A program made the position numbers and the translations under genes. The notes beneath the pieces are model-generated. The model did not search any database. It was not told the origin of the DNA and saw only the letters and a program-made list of their open reading frames with translations. From assembly GCA_025558095.1 (NCBI GenBank), contig JAIVFI010000006.1, positions 806,001 to 870,000 of the forward strand: 64,000 nucleotides of DNA. The letters run 5' to 3'. This document shows, piece by piece, positions 29,331 through 38,548 of the stretch. The DNA is from Hyaloraphidium curvatum. Lineage: Eukaryota > Monoblepharomycota > Hyaloraphidiomycetes > Hyaloraphidiales > Hyaloraphidiaceae. The first letter of the stretch is position 1, and every line of letters starts with the position of its first letter.

Positions 29331-29493
29331 CGCGTGCGGTCGAGGTCGAATTCTCACACCAATCCCTTGAGCGTCGGAAACCCCGGTCTCGGCCACTTCG
29401 CTCCCGGCATTCAGGCTCCGAGAGCACTTCGGTTGTGCCGTTCGCTGCTCTTCTTGTGCGGAACCTCGTTTTGGAAGCTTCTCCCGGCCCGCA
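29331..29493. promoter_or_regulatory. Divergent promoter region, F-box / nuclear protein
   Basis: 163 bases between two divergent ATGs (29330 minus, 29494 plus). It should contain both promoters; inference from spacing only. Confidence 0.35.
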
Positions 29494-30915
29494 ATGCCGC
29501 GGACCAAGCAGATCACGAACTACTTCAAGCCCGGCCCGGCCCCGGCTCCGGAACCCGAGGAGCGCTATTCGGACGACTACGAGCTGGACTCATTCATTGC
29601 CAGCGACGACGAAATCGAAGTCTTGGACTCGGACAGCTCGCCGGCGGAGGAAGCGGAAGGCGGGCGCGGGAAGCGGCGGCGGCTGGTCCGCCGCGAAAAG
29701 GGCGCCGCGCGGTCCGGGTCTTCGGAAGAGGAGGAGGAGGCGACGAGCACGCCACCGGAGCCGAAGAAGAAGAAGGAGAAGGAGGAGCCGAAGCCGCTGG
29801 ACGTCTTTGCCATTTCCGACACGTCTTCCGAAGACGAGGACGGAGCTTCGTCGTCAAAGACCCCGGCCAAACGCTCTGGCTCGGGCAAGAGCAGCGCCAA
29901 AAATGCCCACTCGACGCGCAAGATCAAGAAATCCCCCTCCCCCGAGGCCGAGGAGTTCGTTGCGGCAGTCCTGGAGGAGTTCGACGAGGCGCAGCAGTCC
30001 CGCCCCGTGAACCTCTTGGACGACCGGCAGCACTGGGAGTTTGTCACGCGCACCCAGTCAGGGAACGTGTACCGCTACCGGGACCGCCGGGATCTGGCGC
30101 CCAAGTTCAAGTCGGGGCGGACCAAGGGGCTGGTGCGGGAGGACGTGGCGGATGAGGAGGACGAGAGCGGGGACGAGGATCTGGAGGACTTTATCGTGGG
30201 TGACGACGAGGTCGACGAGGAAGAGTCTTCGGACGAGGAGGAGAGCGGGTCGGATCGGAAGAAGGGCAGGCGCAAATCGGCTTCCAAGGGCAAGGCAAAG
30301 GGCAAGGGGAAGGCCAAGGAGAAGGCCTCCAGCAATGGCCGGCGGAAGCGGGATCCCACGCCCTCGGAATCTGAGGAGGACAGCGCCAGCTCCTCGGAAT
30401 CGGACCGCAAGCGGACATCGTCGCGGAAACGCGGACGAAGCTCCGGCGGGAACTCGGCCTCGAAGCCCGCCAAGCGCCGGCTCGCGAACCGGCGGCGATC
30501 CCCCACCCCCGAAACGGAACGCGATTCCGACGGCAGCTCGTCGTCATCCTCGGATCTCGAACCCCCGGAGAGCCTGGCCAAGCCTAAGCCGAGCAACCCG
30601 CCGTCCTCCGGCAAGAGGAAGCTCGTGCGGCGGCCGCGCAGCCCCGAGCCGGAGCCGGACAGCGAGCCCGAGCCCGTCAAGCCTGCCGCACGGGGAAGCA
30701 AGCGCGCCCGCTCGCCCTCACTCGAGCCCGAACCCGCGCTGCGGAACGAGTCCTCCTCCTCGGATCTGGAACCCCCGCAGCATCTCGCCCGCAGCGCGCG
30801 CAAGCCCGCGCCGGCTCCGAAACCGGCGCCGATCGTGGTGGACTTGGACAACGACGAGGGCGAGGCGAAGCCAAAGAGGAGGCTGATCAGGCACAAGCGG
30901 AGCGACAGTGGGTGA
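29494..30915 (+). CDS. Charged, disordered nuclear protein of unknown function
   Basis: Single exon, 473 residues, almost entirely Ser, Glu, Asp, Lys, Arg and Pro, with many basic clusters that fit nuclear localisation (KRRRLVRR, RKKGRRKS, KRTSSRKRGR). Ordered islands are the N-terminal PRTKQITNYFKPG, a central block of ~45 residues with VNLLDDRQHWEFVTRTQSG and VYRYRDRRDLAPKFKSGRTKGLV, and two acidic elements of the same type (LDSFIASDDEIEVLD and LEDFIVGDDEVDEEES). A short motif SSSSDLEPPxxLA occurs twice. The acidic FIVxDDE elements recall histone-chaperone or chromatin-factor segments, but I do not recognise a family. Its 3' end is only 24 bases from the convergent ZCCHC17-like gene. Confidence 0.6.
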   Translation: MPRTKQITNYFKPGPAPAPEPEERYSDDYELDSFIASDDEIEVLDSDSSPAEEAEGGRGKRRRLVRREKGAARSGSSEEEEEATSTPPEPKKKKEKEEPKPLDVFAISDTSSEDEDGASSSKTPAKRSGSGKSSAKNAHSTRKIKKSPSPEAEEFVAAVLEEFDEAQQSRPVNLLDDRQHWEFVTRTQSGNVYRYRDRRDLAPKFKSGRTKGLVREDVADEEDESGDEDLEDFIVGDDEVDEEESSDEEESGSDRKKGRRKSASKGKAKGKGKAKEKASSNGRRKRDPTPSESEEDSASSSESDRKRTSSRKRGRSSGGNSASKPAKRRLANRRRSPTPETERDSDGSSSSSSDLEPPESLAKPKPSNPPSSGKRKLVRRPRSPEPEPDSEPEPVKPAARGSKRARSPSLEPEPALRNESSSSDLEPPQHLARSARKPAPAPKPAPIVVDLDNDEGEAKPKRRLIRHKRSDSG

Positions 30916-30939
30916 TCTTGACTTTTTGGTGAATTACAG

Positions 30940-32595
30940 TCACCGACGATCGCGGTCGCGGTCCCGATCCCTGCTGTCCCGCCTCCGTTCCAGCGAGCCG
31001 CGGTCGCGCCTGTCGGGCGAACGCTCGCGGCGGGACGGCGAACGGTCGCGGGAATGGCCGCCTCGGCGGTGCTCCCCGTCCCGCCGATCCCTGTCGCGAT
31101 CCGCGTCCTCCTTCCTCCTTCCATTATCCCGGTCCCTGGCTCTGTGAGCATCAGGGGTGCGGCTCCGCCGCCGCGGGGAGCCGTCCCGTCTGGGGGAGCG
31201 GTCCCGCCTGGGAGACCTGTCGCGGCCGTGGTCCTTGCTTTCGCGCCGAGGGGGTGACCGTCGCGGCGGGGAAGGAGATCGACGGCGGGGTGGGGAGCGC
31301 CGCGGTGGGGAGGGAGAGCGGCGGCGTACCGGGGAGCGTTCAGCGCGAGGGGGGGAGCGGTCGCGGCGGGCTGGTGACCGGTCGCGGCGGGCGGGGGAGC
31401 GCGGCTTTTCCCTGTCGTCGCGGTTGCGTGAAGGAGACGGAGAGAGCTTGCGCGCGGGGGAGCGCCGCCGGTTTGGAGATGGAGATCTCCTCTTCGGCGA
31501 CCGGTCGCCCTTTGACTTCTTATCCTTGCGCTTCCTCCGATCCCGCTCCGAGTCCGAGCTAGACGACGATGACGAGGCCTTCCTCTTCTTGGCCTCCTTC
31601 TTCTCCTTGCGCTTCTTCTTCTTGAGCAGCAGCAGCGCCTCGTCCATGTCGGCCGGCTCGACCTTTTCGCCCCGTTCGAGCTTCTCCAGCAGGCGACGCT
31701 TGCGCTCCTTGTCCTCCTTCTTCTTCCGCGCCCGTTCGATCGCCTGCTGCGCCGCGACGTCGGCCTCGTCGTCCGACGCCACCAGATCGTACTGCTTGTA
31801 CCCCGGCTTGGGTGCCGGCGCCGGCCGCATCTCGACGCCGCCGCCCATCTCGCTCCCCGACCCCGCGTCCTGCTCCTCGGCCTGTTGCGGCCTATCCAGC
31901 TGCGAGAAGCACTCGGTCGCGATGTGACCCTTGCCCCCGCACCGCCTGCAAGTGGCATTGCGCATCGCGTCCTCGGCCCGCATCGGCTCGGGCTCCCAGG
32001 GGCCTTTGTTCCCGCCCGCCCGCCGGGCCAGGTCCGAGGCCATCTGAGCGCCGTTGGGGTCCAGGTCCGTGCCCTTGCTCTGGTCGGCGTACTTGAGCGA
32101 CAGTGCGACCTTGGTCCGCCCCGAGTCGTCCTTGTCCAGCGAGACGACCTTGGCAAAGACGGGGTCGCCAATGTCCAGCACGTCCGAGGGGCGGTCGACC
32201 TTGTACTTGCTAAGCTGCGACTTGTGGATCATCCCGTGCCGCCGCGGAAAGTCCTGCAGCTCCACGAACGCGCCGTACTCCTCCAGCCGCACGACCTTGC
32301 CCCTCTGGATCGAGTTGAGCGGGGGCACCGGGCCGTCGTCCCCACGCCTCGGGCCCCCGCCGCCGCCGCCGCCCCTGCCCTCCCTGCCCGGGCCAAAGTC
32401 CTTCGTGCGGTCCATCTCGTTGTACTGCGCGATGCGGTCGCCGTAGCCGCGGTCCTTCCGCACGATGCCCGACGGGTCGGGGCGGTCGATGCCTCCCGAC
32501 GCAAAGTCCAGCGACCGCCCGCCGGTGCCGAATCCGCGCAGCCCGGACCCGCGGTCGCGCGGGTAAAAGTCGTCGTCCTCGCCGCCCGAGTCCAT
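30940..32595 (-). CDS. ZCCHC17: S1/CCHC/RS RNA-binding protein (ZCCHC17/pNO40-like)
   Basis: Single exon, 551 residues from the ATG at 32595. Order of parts: Gly-rich N-terminus; S1 RNA-binding domain (about residues 95-172) with RGKVVRLEEYGAFVELQ and FAKVVSLDKDDSGRTKVALSLK; a single CCHC zinc knuckle CRRCGGKGHIATEC; a Lys/Arg/Glu helix-rich segment; then a long RS domain with SPPRRRSPSPPRR-like repeats and a basic RDRDRDRR end. This order matches animal ZCCHC17 (pNO40), a nucleolar/splicing-speckle protein linked to ribosome biogenesis and splicing. The RS tail is much longer than in the animal protein. The first 60 nt upstream are GC-rich; the epoxide hydrolase gene diverges 137 bases away. 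Confidence 0.85.
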   Translation of the reverse strand: MDSGGEDDDFYPRDRGSGLRGFGTGGRSLDFASGGIDRPDPSGIVRKDRGYGDRIAQYNEMDRTKDFGPGREGRGGGGGGGPRRGDDGPVPPLNSIQRGKVVRLEEYGAFVELQDFPRRHGMIHKSQLSKYKVDRPSDVLDIGDPVFAKVVSLDKDDSGRTKVALSLKYADQSKGTDLDPNGAQMASDLARRAGGNKGPWEPEPMRAEDAMRNATCRRCGGKGHIATECFSQLDRPQQAEEQDAGSGSEMGGGVEMRPAPAPKPGYKQYDLVASDDEADVAAQQAIERARKKKEDKERKRRLLEKLERGEKVEPADMDEALLLLKKKKRKEKKEAKKRKASSSSSSSDSERDRRKRKDKKSKGDRSPKRRSPSPNRRRSPARKLSPSPSRNRDDREKPRSPARRDRSPARRDRSPPRAERSPVRRRSPSPPRRSPPRRRSPSPPRRSPPRRESKDHGRDRSPRRDRSPRRDGSPRRRSRTPDAHRARDRDNGRRKEDADRDRDRRDGEHRRGGHSRDRSPSRRERSPDRRDRGSLERRRDSRDRDRDRDRR

Positions 32596-32732
32596 CGCGG
32601 AAACGGCCAAGGAACGCGTCGGACAAAGGGACTTCCTGTGTTTGACCTGCTCAACCCTCGGCCCGCACAGGCTGCCGAGCCGCTTCCTGTTGCGGCTGAG
32701 GCGATTGGGTTCTCCGCGTATTGAAACCCACA

Positions 32733-33761
32733 ATGCGGTACCCGCCGATGCCCGGCGTCTCCCAGCGCCGCGTCGCTCTCCCGACCGGTGTCTCCCTCGA
32801 CCTCCTCGAATCCGGCCCTTCCGACGGCCCCGCGCTCGTGTTCCTCCACGGCTTCCCCGAGCTCTCCTACTCATGGAGGCACCAACTCGTCGCCTTTGCC
32901 CGCGAGGGGTTCCACTGCCTCGCCCCGGACCAGCGCGGCTATGGCGGATCGTCGCGCCCCGCTAAAGTTGAGGACTACGGCACCGACAGCCTGTGCGCGG
33001 ACGCAATCGCGCTGCTGGACGCCGTCAAGGGCAAGGGCTCCAAGGCCGTGTTCGTGGGGCACGACTGGGGTGCCTGGATCGTGCAGGACCTCACCCGGCT
33101 GTACCCGGAGCGCTGCCGTGCCGCGGTCTACGTCTCTGTCCCCTTTTCCAACTGGAAGGCACCGCCCACCGAGGTGTTCAGGAAGCTCTACGGCGACAAG
33201 TTCTTCTATATCATCTACTTCAACGACTTCATCGGACCCCCCGAGCGGGAATTCGAGGCCGACCCGCGGGAGACCATGCGGAGGATGCTCTGGTCCGTCG
33301 CCGGCGAGAACGCCGACGCCGCAGCTAGCATGTACCCCGACCGCCCGGCCGAGGGCGGCACCTACTACGGGAAGGACGATAAGACCCCGCCGGGACTCCC
33401 GCCGTGGTGCACCGAGGCCGACCTGGACGTGTACGCGGCCGCGTTCAGGGAGAGCGGGTTCTTCGGGCCCGTGAGCTACTACCGCAACCTGGACGCCAAC
33501 TACAAGCGCCTGCTCGCGTACCCCCCTTCGCGCGTCACATTCCCGGTCTTCTTCATCGGGGGCTCGAGGGACCCGGTGATTTCTGTCAGGCTGGACAGCG
33601 TCGACGGGGCGCACAAGCACATCCCTGGGTACAAGGGGTCCGCGGTGATCAAGGGGCCGGGGCACTGGACGCAGCAGGAGGCGCCGGAGGAGTTCAACGC
33701 GGCGCTGCTGGGGTTCCTCAGGGGGCTGGAGGGGGACACGGGCAGCAAGCCGTCGTTGTGA
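32733..33761 (+). CDS. Epoxide hydrolase (alpha/beta-hydrolase fold)
   Basis: Single exon, 342 residues. Classic soluble epoxide hydrolase motifs in order: oxyanion-hole HGFPELSYSWRHQ, LAPDQRGYGGSSRP, nucleophile Asp in FVGHDWGAWI (the Asp replaces the serine of esterases), cap-domain Tyr candidates in YYGKDD and SYYRNLDANYKRL, the acid region FIGGSRDPV, and the catalytic His in IKGPGHWTQQEAPEEFN. These enzymes hydrolyse epoxides to vicinal diols, for detoxification or lipid-signal breakdown, in cytosol or peroxisome. Haloalkane dehalogenases share the fold, but the cap tyrosines and HGFPE favour an epoxide hydrolase. No signal peptide. Confidence 0.88.
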   Translation: MRYPPMPGVSQRRVALPTGVSLDLLESGPSDGPALVFLHGFPELSYSWRHQLVAFAREGFHCLAPDQRGYGGSSRPAKVEDYGTDSLCADAIALLDAVKGKGSKAVFVGHDWGAWIVQDLTRLYPERCRAAVYVSVPFSNWKAPPTEVFRKLYGDKFFYIIYFNDFIGPPEREFEADPRETMRRMLWSVAGENADAAASMYPDRPAEGGTYYGKDDKTPPGLPPWCTEADLDVYAAAFRESGFFGPVSYYRNLDANYKRLLAYPPSRVTFPVFFIGGSRDPVISVRLDSVDGAHKHIPGYKGSAVIKGPGHWTQQEAPEEFNAALLGFLRGLEGDTGSKPSL

Positions 33762-33880
33762 GCTTGGAAGATGGTCCATCCCGGACGGCAGATGCAGTAG
33801 TTGGCGCAGAGAAGGAGCGAAAAGGGCATTCAATTGTCAATCATCATCAAGAGACAAAGTCATCCAGAAGGCCAAGACCA

Positions 33881-35748
33881 TCAGAACATCTTCTTCCACC
33901 TCGCGATCCCAAAGGCCACGCAGCCCACGACTACGCACAGCATGCAGAAACCAAAGAACGGCCAGTAGCTCTCGTCCGTTGGGTCGCCGTCGGTTTGCCA
34001 GGGAACGCGGACTGTGGGTCAAGACACAGCACCAGTCCGTCAGCCCGTGACCAGGCTCACCGAGAGTCAATCCGACCCACCGTTGACGGACCACAGGCCC
34101 AGGATCAGGTTCAGCGGCACGATCACGGATGCGATCAGCGTCAGCTTCGCCGACATGTTGTTGCTCTCGCTGCTCGCTTCCTGGATCTCGATGTTGACCC
34201 TGTTCAAGCACGTGGCATCCGCGTGAACTTAGAGCAGGATCCACGTCGCGCAATGTCGCACCTCGCGAGGTAGGTCCCGTGCGCCCGGGCCAGCGTCTGC
34301 TCCTGGAACTGCAGGTTTGAGAGAAGCCCCGCCACCGAGTCGCCGATGTCCGAAAGGTACAGCGCCAGCTCCGAGATCCCCCTCTCCGAGTAGAACGGGA
34401 GCAGCCTCCTCCGCGCGTGCTTGAGCGCCGACGGCTTCCCCGCCAGCAGGCGCAGCAGCGACATGACCCTCTTCTTGGTGCGGATGATACTCCTCAGCAG
34501 CTCCTCCTGGCTCTGCCGGCGCAGCTCCACCACGAGGTCGTCGATCGACGTCGACTCGGCGTCCGTGGCCTGCACTTGCGGCGCGAACCCGTCGCACACG
34601 GCGTGCAGCAGCGCGTAGGCGAGCCAGTGCGTGCCCGTGGACATGCCGTAGCCTTCGAGAGAGGAGAGGCGCGAGTAGACCTGCGAGATCACGGGGAGCG
34701 GGCGCGAGTGGAAGGTGAGGATCCACTGCGGGCCAGCCGCGGCGCCCGACCGGGTCCCGGCGCGGTCAGCGCCGACGACGGCGTGCAGGCTGACGCCGCG
34801 AAGCTCGTCCTCGGGTTCTTGTGCCGTTTCGTCGGGGGGTTCCAGGGCACGCACAAGGATCAGATAGTAGCCCGGGAAGCTCTCGAACTTTTCGCGGCCC
34901 TCGGTGGCCCCTGAGCCTGAGCGGATGCGCCCCTCGATGATGTCCTCGGCGGTGAGCGGGTGCAGCCCAAAGACGCGGCTGAACATGAACATCTCCGAGT
35001 CGGTGACGTTGAGGATGTCGATCCAGAACCATGGCTGCGCGGCGAGCAGGGCGGGCGAGAAGCTGAAGGTCGTCGAGGTCTCGGGCGAGCTCAGGTTGGG
35101 GGAGTGCAGGACGAAGCGGATGCGAGGGAGGCCCGGCCGGCGCTGGAACTTGGTCTTGGCGCGAAAGTAGCTCACGTCCGTGGGGCTCTTGCTCGAGTCG
35201 TCCGGCGACGGCAGCCCGCCTTTCAGGTTACTCCTCTGCCACTGCTCCAGGAACTCCAAGTCCAGGCCTTTGCGTGTGTGGGCCTCCTGTTCGCGCTTCT
35301 TGGCCCTTTCCTTGTCGATGGCCATGAACACGGCCTGGCGGAGCCGGCTTCCAGGCTGCCCGCCCTGTCCCGCATCCGATGAAAACCGGCGCGGGTGGTC
35401 CCTGTAGTTTGCCAGCATCTCGTCGGCTTCGGCGGTGCCAATGACCGATTCCCCGTCGCTGTCGTCGTCCTCCGAGTCTCCCGAGCCAAACGACGTGCTC
35501 TTCTCGATGTTGCCCACCACCGTCGCCCGCCGCACCGGGCCGTCGCCCACATTTACGGAGCGGTGGCGGTGCAGGATGAACTGGTCGTGCAGCGCGTGCG
35601 GGGTGCTCCCGGGCTCGCGCGTGCCGAGGAGGAAGTCCTCGGCGTCCGACAATTCCGGCGGCGCCGGTTCCATCTCGACCACCGTCGCGTCCGCGGGCGC
35701 GCCGCCGGGCTCGATGTACATCGTTTGCAGGTGCGTATCTGAAGCCAT
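33881..35748 (-). CDS. CorA/Mnr2-like Mg2+ transporter with SVN instead of GMN
   Basis: Three exons: 35748..34262, 34199..34081 and 34011..33881, 578 residues. A long acidic cytosolic N-domain contains the shared blocks FVLHSPNL, FSPALLAAQPWFWIDI, FGLHPLTAEDIIEGRIRS and a long stalk helix ending LQFQEQTLARAHGTYLARVNIEIQEASSESN. The last two exons give TM1 (LIASVIVPLNLILGLW) and TM2 (FFGFCMLCVVVGCVAFGIA) with the loop SVNVRVPWQTDGDP. In CorA, Alr and Mnr2 proteins the TM1 end is GMN, needed for Mg2+ selectivity; here codons 34090..34082 spell S-V-N. The downstream paralogue at 40691 keeps GMN in the same place. So transport selectivity or function may differ. Confidence 0.87.
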
Positions 35749-36011
35749 CGCGATTGTCTGGGTGTCTCTTTGATTCCGGACGAGGCGAGTCACCGGTGGG
35801 CAAAGCCAGGCACGGATTTTCCGCACGGTCGACGTGTCCCTTTCACCCTTCCCGAACAGACAAGATGGATCGAATAGCTGCGTAGAAACACGGATGGATT
35901 TCAAGTGTCTGCGAGGTCGTCTCTGCCGGCCTTTGATGCCCGCCGCAGTCAAAGTTCGCGGGCCTGGCTTCCACCTGCCGCAAAGTACCCTTCGCATCTT
36001 CCACCACTACG

Positions 36012-36292
36012 TCACCACTGCAGCATTATGCACTCCGACGGGCACCCATCCCGGCCCCAGATTGCTGCCCGCACGAGGGGCTGCTCTTGGTCGCTCGGAT
36101 CCAGCTCGACGTCGTGCACTGCGGCCTTTCCCTGGTCGTCCAGATAGTAGACCTCTGCTGCCTCCCCGGCACAGCAACCGCACCCTGGTCGCAATGTCAA
36201 GCGGCATGGTAATGAGATGGGGACTGGGGACGAGGGAACGCACCGACGCAGTTCTCGCGGTCAATGACGATGAGTTCGCGCGCGCTGGGCAT
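36012..36292 (-). CDS. Small single-cluster ferredoxin
   Basis: Two exons, 36292..36244 and 36184..36012, 73 residues; intron GTGCGT...GACCAG, 59 nt. Splicing joins LIVIDRENCVG to CGCCAGEAAEVYYLDDQGKA, creating C15-x2-C18-x2-C21 plus C64-P65 near the C-terminus (DGCPSECI). This is the pattern of short bacterial-type 4Fe-4S (or 3Fe-4S) ferredoxins that donate electrons to, for example, cytochromes P450. The spliced sequence fits the family from its first strand (VIDRENC) to its last (CPSECIML), which strongly supports the model, although neither exon alone is recognisable. No mitochondrial presequence is visible, unlike fungal adrenodoxins (2Fe-2S). It lies between a CorA gene (same strand, 263 bases downstream) and the divergent PRISE-type reductase. 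Confidence 0.75.
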
Positions 36293-36720
36293 TCCGGGCG
36301 CCGTAATCGCGCGCCTGCGACAAGGGAGGAGCAGACGATGGTTTCCAAAGACCACCCGGTCCGGAGAGACCGCGGAATTGTCGCGATGGTGTACCCTCGA
36401 TTTTGGGCGACGAGCGCGAGCACCCGTCGATCCCGCGCCGCGAGTCAAATGTACTTGGTCGATTTGGCATCGTATTCATCCCATCGTCTGGATTCATCGA
36501 CGTTGCTCAGGCTCTGGCGCGTTTCGCGTGGCAGGGCAATCGCGTGACGCGTCGCCACACCTCGCAAAGAAACTCCGAAACTCCGGGCGCGCTCTCCAGC
36601 GATTAACGCGGAGCGGCGCCTTTATTGTGCGTTTGGATCTCCTCGGCATCGCCTTGACGCCTGGTTTCGAGGCCGATAGCCTCGCGTCCCCGTCCCCGTC
36701 TCCCACGGAACCTGGACAAA
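36293..36720. promoter_or_regulatory. Divergent upstream region, ferredoxin / PRISE reductase
   Basis: 428 bases between the divergent ATGs of the ferredoxin (minus) and the reductase (plus). No exon recognised. Two redox genes sharing one upstream region makes co-expression plausible, but no specific site is identified. Confidence 0.35.
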
Positions 36721-38411
36721 ATGCCTCCCGCCGACGATTACGTCGACCCGCCGAACAAGGTCGCCCTCGTCATCGGCGGCAACGGCGTCACGGGCAGCTA
36801 CATCGTCGAGTACCTCCTATCCCTGCCTTCGGCGTCGTGGGCCAGGGTCATCGCGATCAGCCGGAAGCCCCCGTTCGCCCCATGGCTGCGCGAGATGAGG
36901 GACATTGCCGGCTCGGGCGTGGCCGAAGCGGACGTCGAGGCCGTGGCCAAGGCGGGCGGGACGACGGGGAGGCTGAGCTGGGTGTGCAGCGACCTGCTCG
37001 AGGATTCGCATGAGGTCGTGGAGGAGAAGCTGAAGGCCGTGGGCGGGGATGGGATCACGCACGTGTTTTACGCCGGCTACGTCGTGGTGGATGGGTGGAT
37101 GGGGCCCAAGGAGCGGGCGGCGAACGCCAAGCTGTTTGACGTCGGGGTGGGGGCGGCGGCCAAAGTCGCTGCAAAGGCGATGAGGAGGATCGTCCTTCAG
37201 GTGAGTCCGAGGCGTTCAAGCGGGCTCAGGGGGCACTCAGATCATTCCGCTTCACCGACAGGTCGGCGCCAAGTGGTACGGCTTCCACACCAAGTATACG
37301 GTTTGCCCGTTGACAGAGGAGGACGAACCCGACCCGAAGGGCGCCGACTTCTACCTGTTGGTCATCCAACTGTTGCCCATTCACACACTTGCCTTATCTG
37401 CTCATTGCCAGCGACCAATGGGCCTCGGCCAAGCGCCTCTCCGAAGCCTCGGGCGGCCAGTTCGACTGGACCGTCACCATCCCGACCGGCATCTACGGGT
37501 TCGCGAGGTCCTCCTACATGAACTCGGCCACAACGTTTGCGCTCTATGCCGCCGTGCAGGCCTTCAGGGGCGAGCCGCTCGAGTTCCCCGGGAGCAAGGA
37601 GAGGTGGATCGTCGGCAACGATTTCATCGATTCGATGTTGCTCGCCAAGTTCGACGTCTGGGCGGGGACGACCGGCAAGTGCGGCGGGGAGTGCTTCAAC
37701 GTCTCCAACGGGTCGGTTCTCCCGCGAACAAGACCAGGGATTATGAATTCTCAATGCTCACTCTTTAGCTCCGTCTTCACCCACGAATGGCTCTGGCCTT
37801 GGCTGTGCAAGCAGTTCGGCTGTAAGATGCCCGACCTGGACCGTGAGCTGCAACAGCTTTACATTTGCTGATTTCCGAGCCTGACGACGTCTTCTTAGCT
37901 ACGACGCACGCTCCGACCAAGTCGGTCTCGGTCCAGGAGCTCATGACTGGGCGCGTGCTTCCCACTCCGGCGAGCAGCACCACCCTGGACGCAGACCTCG
38001 CCAAGGTTGTCCCCGTCGACAGCAAGGAGAACTTTGCCGAAAGGGCTTGGCGGGAGATGTGCGAGAAGTACCCCGGCATGGATCCGGAGGCCATCAAGTG
38101 GGCGACGTGGTGGTGGGTGTTGGTCTTTCAGCTGGCATTGGAGATGTCTGTTGACGGTGCGACCATTCAGGTTCATCGAGTTTGGACAGACACCTGGCGT
38201 CTACAAGGTCGGCATCCCCGTGCTGGTTGCCCGATCTCGCAATCTCATCCACTACATCTTGCAGATGATCCTGCTCAACTCGGACAAGGGCAGGCGCTTC
38301 GGCTTCAAGGAGTACACGGACCCCAGGGCGTCCTTCGCAGACACGTTCGAGCGGATGAAGCGGGCGGGCGCCCTTCCTCCTTTTGTCGGGACGGGAAAGG
38401 GCCCGCAGTAG
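36721..38411 (+). CDS. PRISE-type short-chain reductase (progesterone 5-beta-reductase / iridoid synthase-like)
   Basis: Seven exons: 36721..37200, 37262..37356, 37412..37711, 37769..37842, 37899..38112, 38171..38207 and 38265..38411, 448 residues. Introns are 55-61 nt. The last one (38208..38264) is in frame without stops and may be retained, adding 19 residues. Motifs: NADPH-binding LVIGGNGVTGSYIVEYL, ISRKPP, CSDLLEDS, HVFYAGYV, the junction-built KWYGFHTKYTV and ADFYLDQWASA (family FYYDQ), WTVTIPTGIYGFARSSYMN, and after splicing CFNVSNGSVFTHEWLWPWLCKQFG. Family members reduce enone double bonds with NADPH. The conserved catalytic Tyr of FYxxY is best matched by FYAGY. Substrate unknown; many fungi and bacteria carry members outside steroid metabolism. 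Confidence 0.82.
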
Positions 38412-38548
38412 GAGCTTGAGAGACGATGAGATTAGACGACTCTTCCTCCTCGACCTCTGTTTGCGGGTGCAGGCGTGACTTTAGTCCCATCGCTCCAGGC
38501 ACCTCCCTTCGCCCCCTCGACGCCGGTCGCCCGAGCTGGGGACCCGCC

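Noticed and set aside
29494-29530. PCNA-interacting peptide at the N-terminus of the charged nuclear protein
   Set aside because: The hxxYF part (ITNYF) is present but the glutamine is directly next to the hydrophobic residue, so the consensus spacing fails; kept only as a hint in the findings.
30075-32171. 698-codon minus-strand frame spanning the nuclear protein and the ZCCHC17-like gene
   Set aside because: Shadow frame: it lies antisense to the charged protein and out of frame with the S1/CCHC/RS gene; composition follows the RS repeats.
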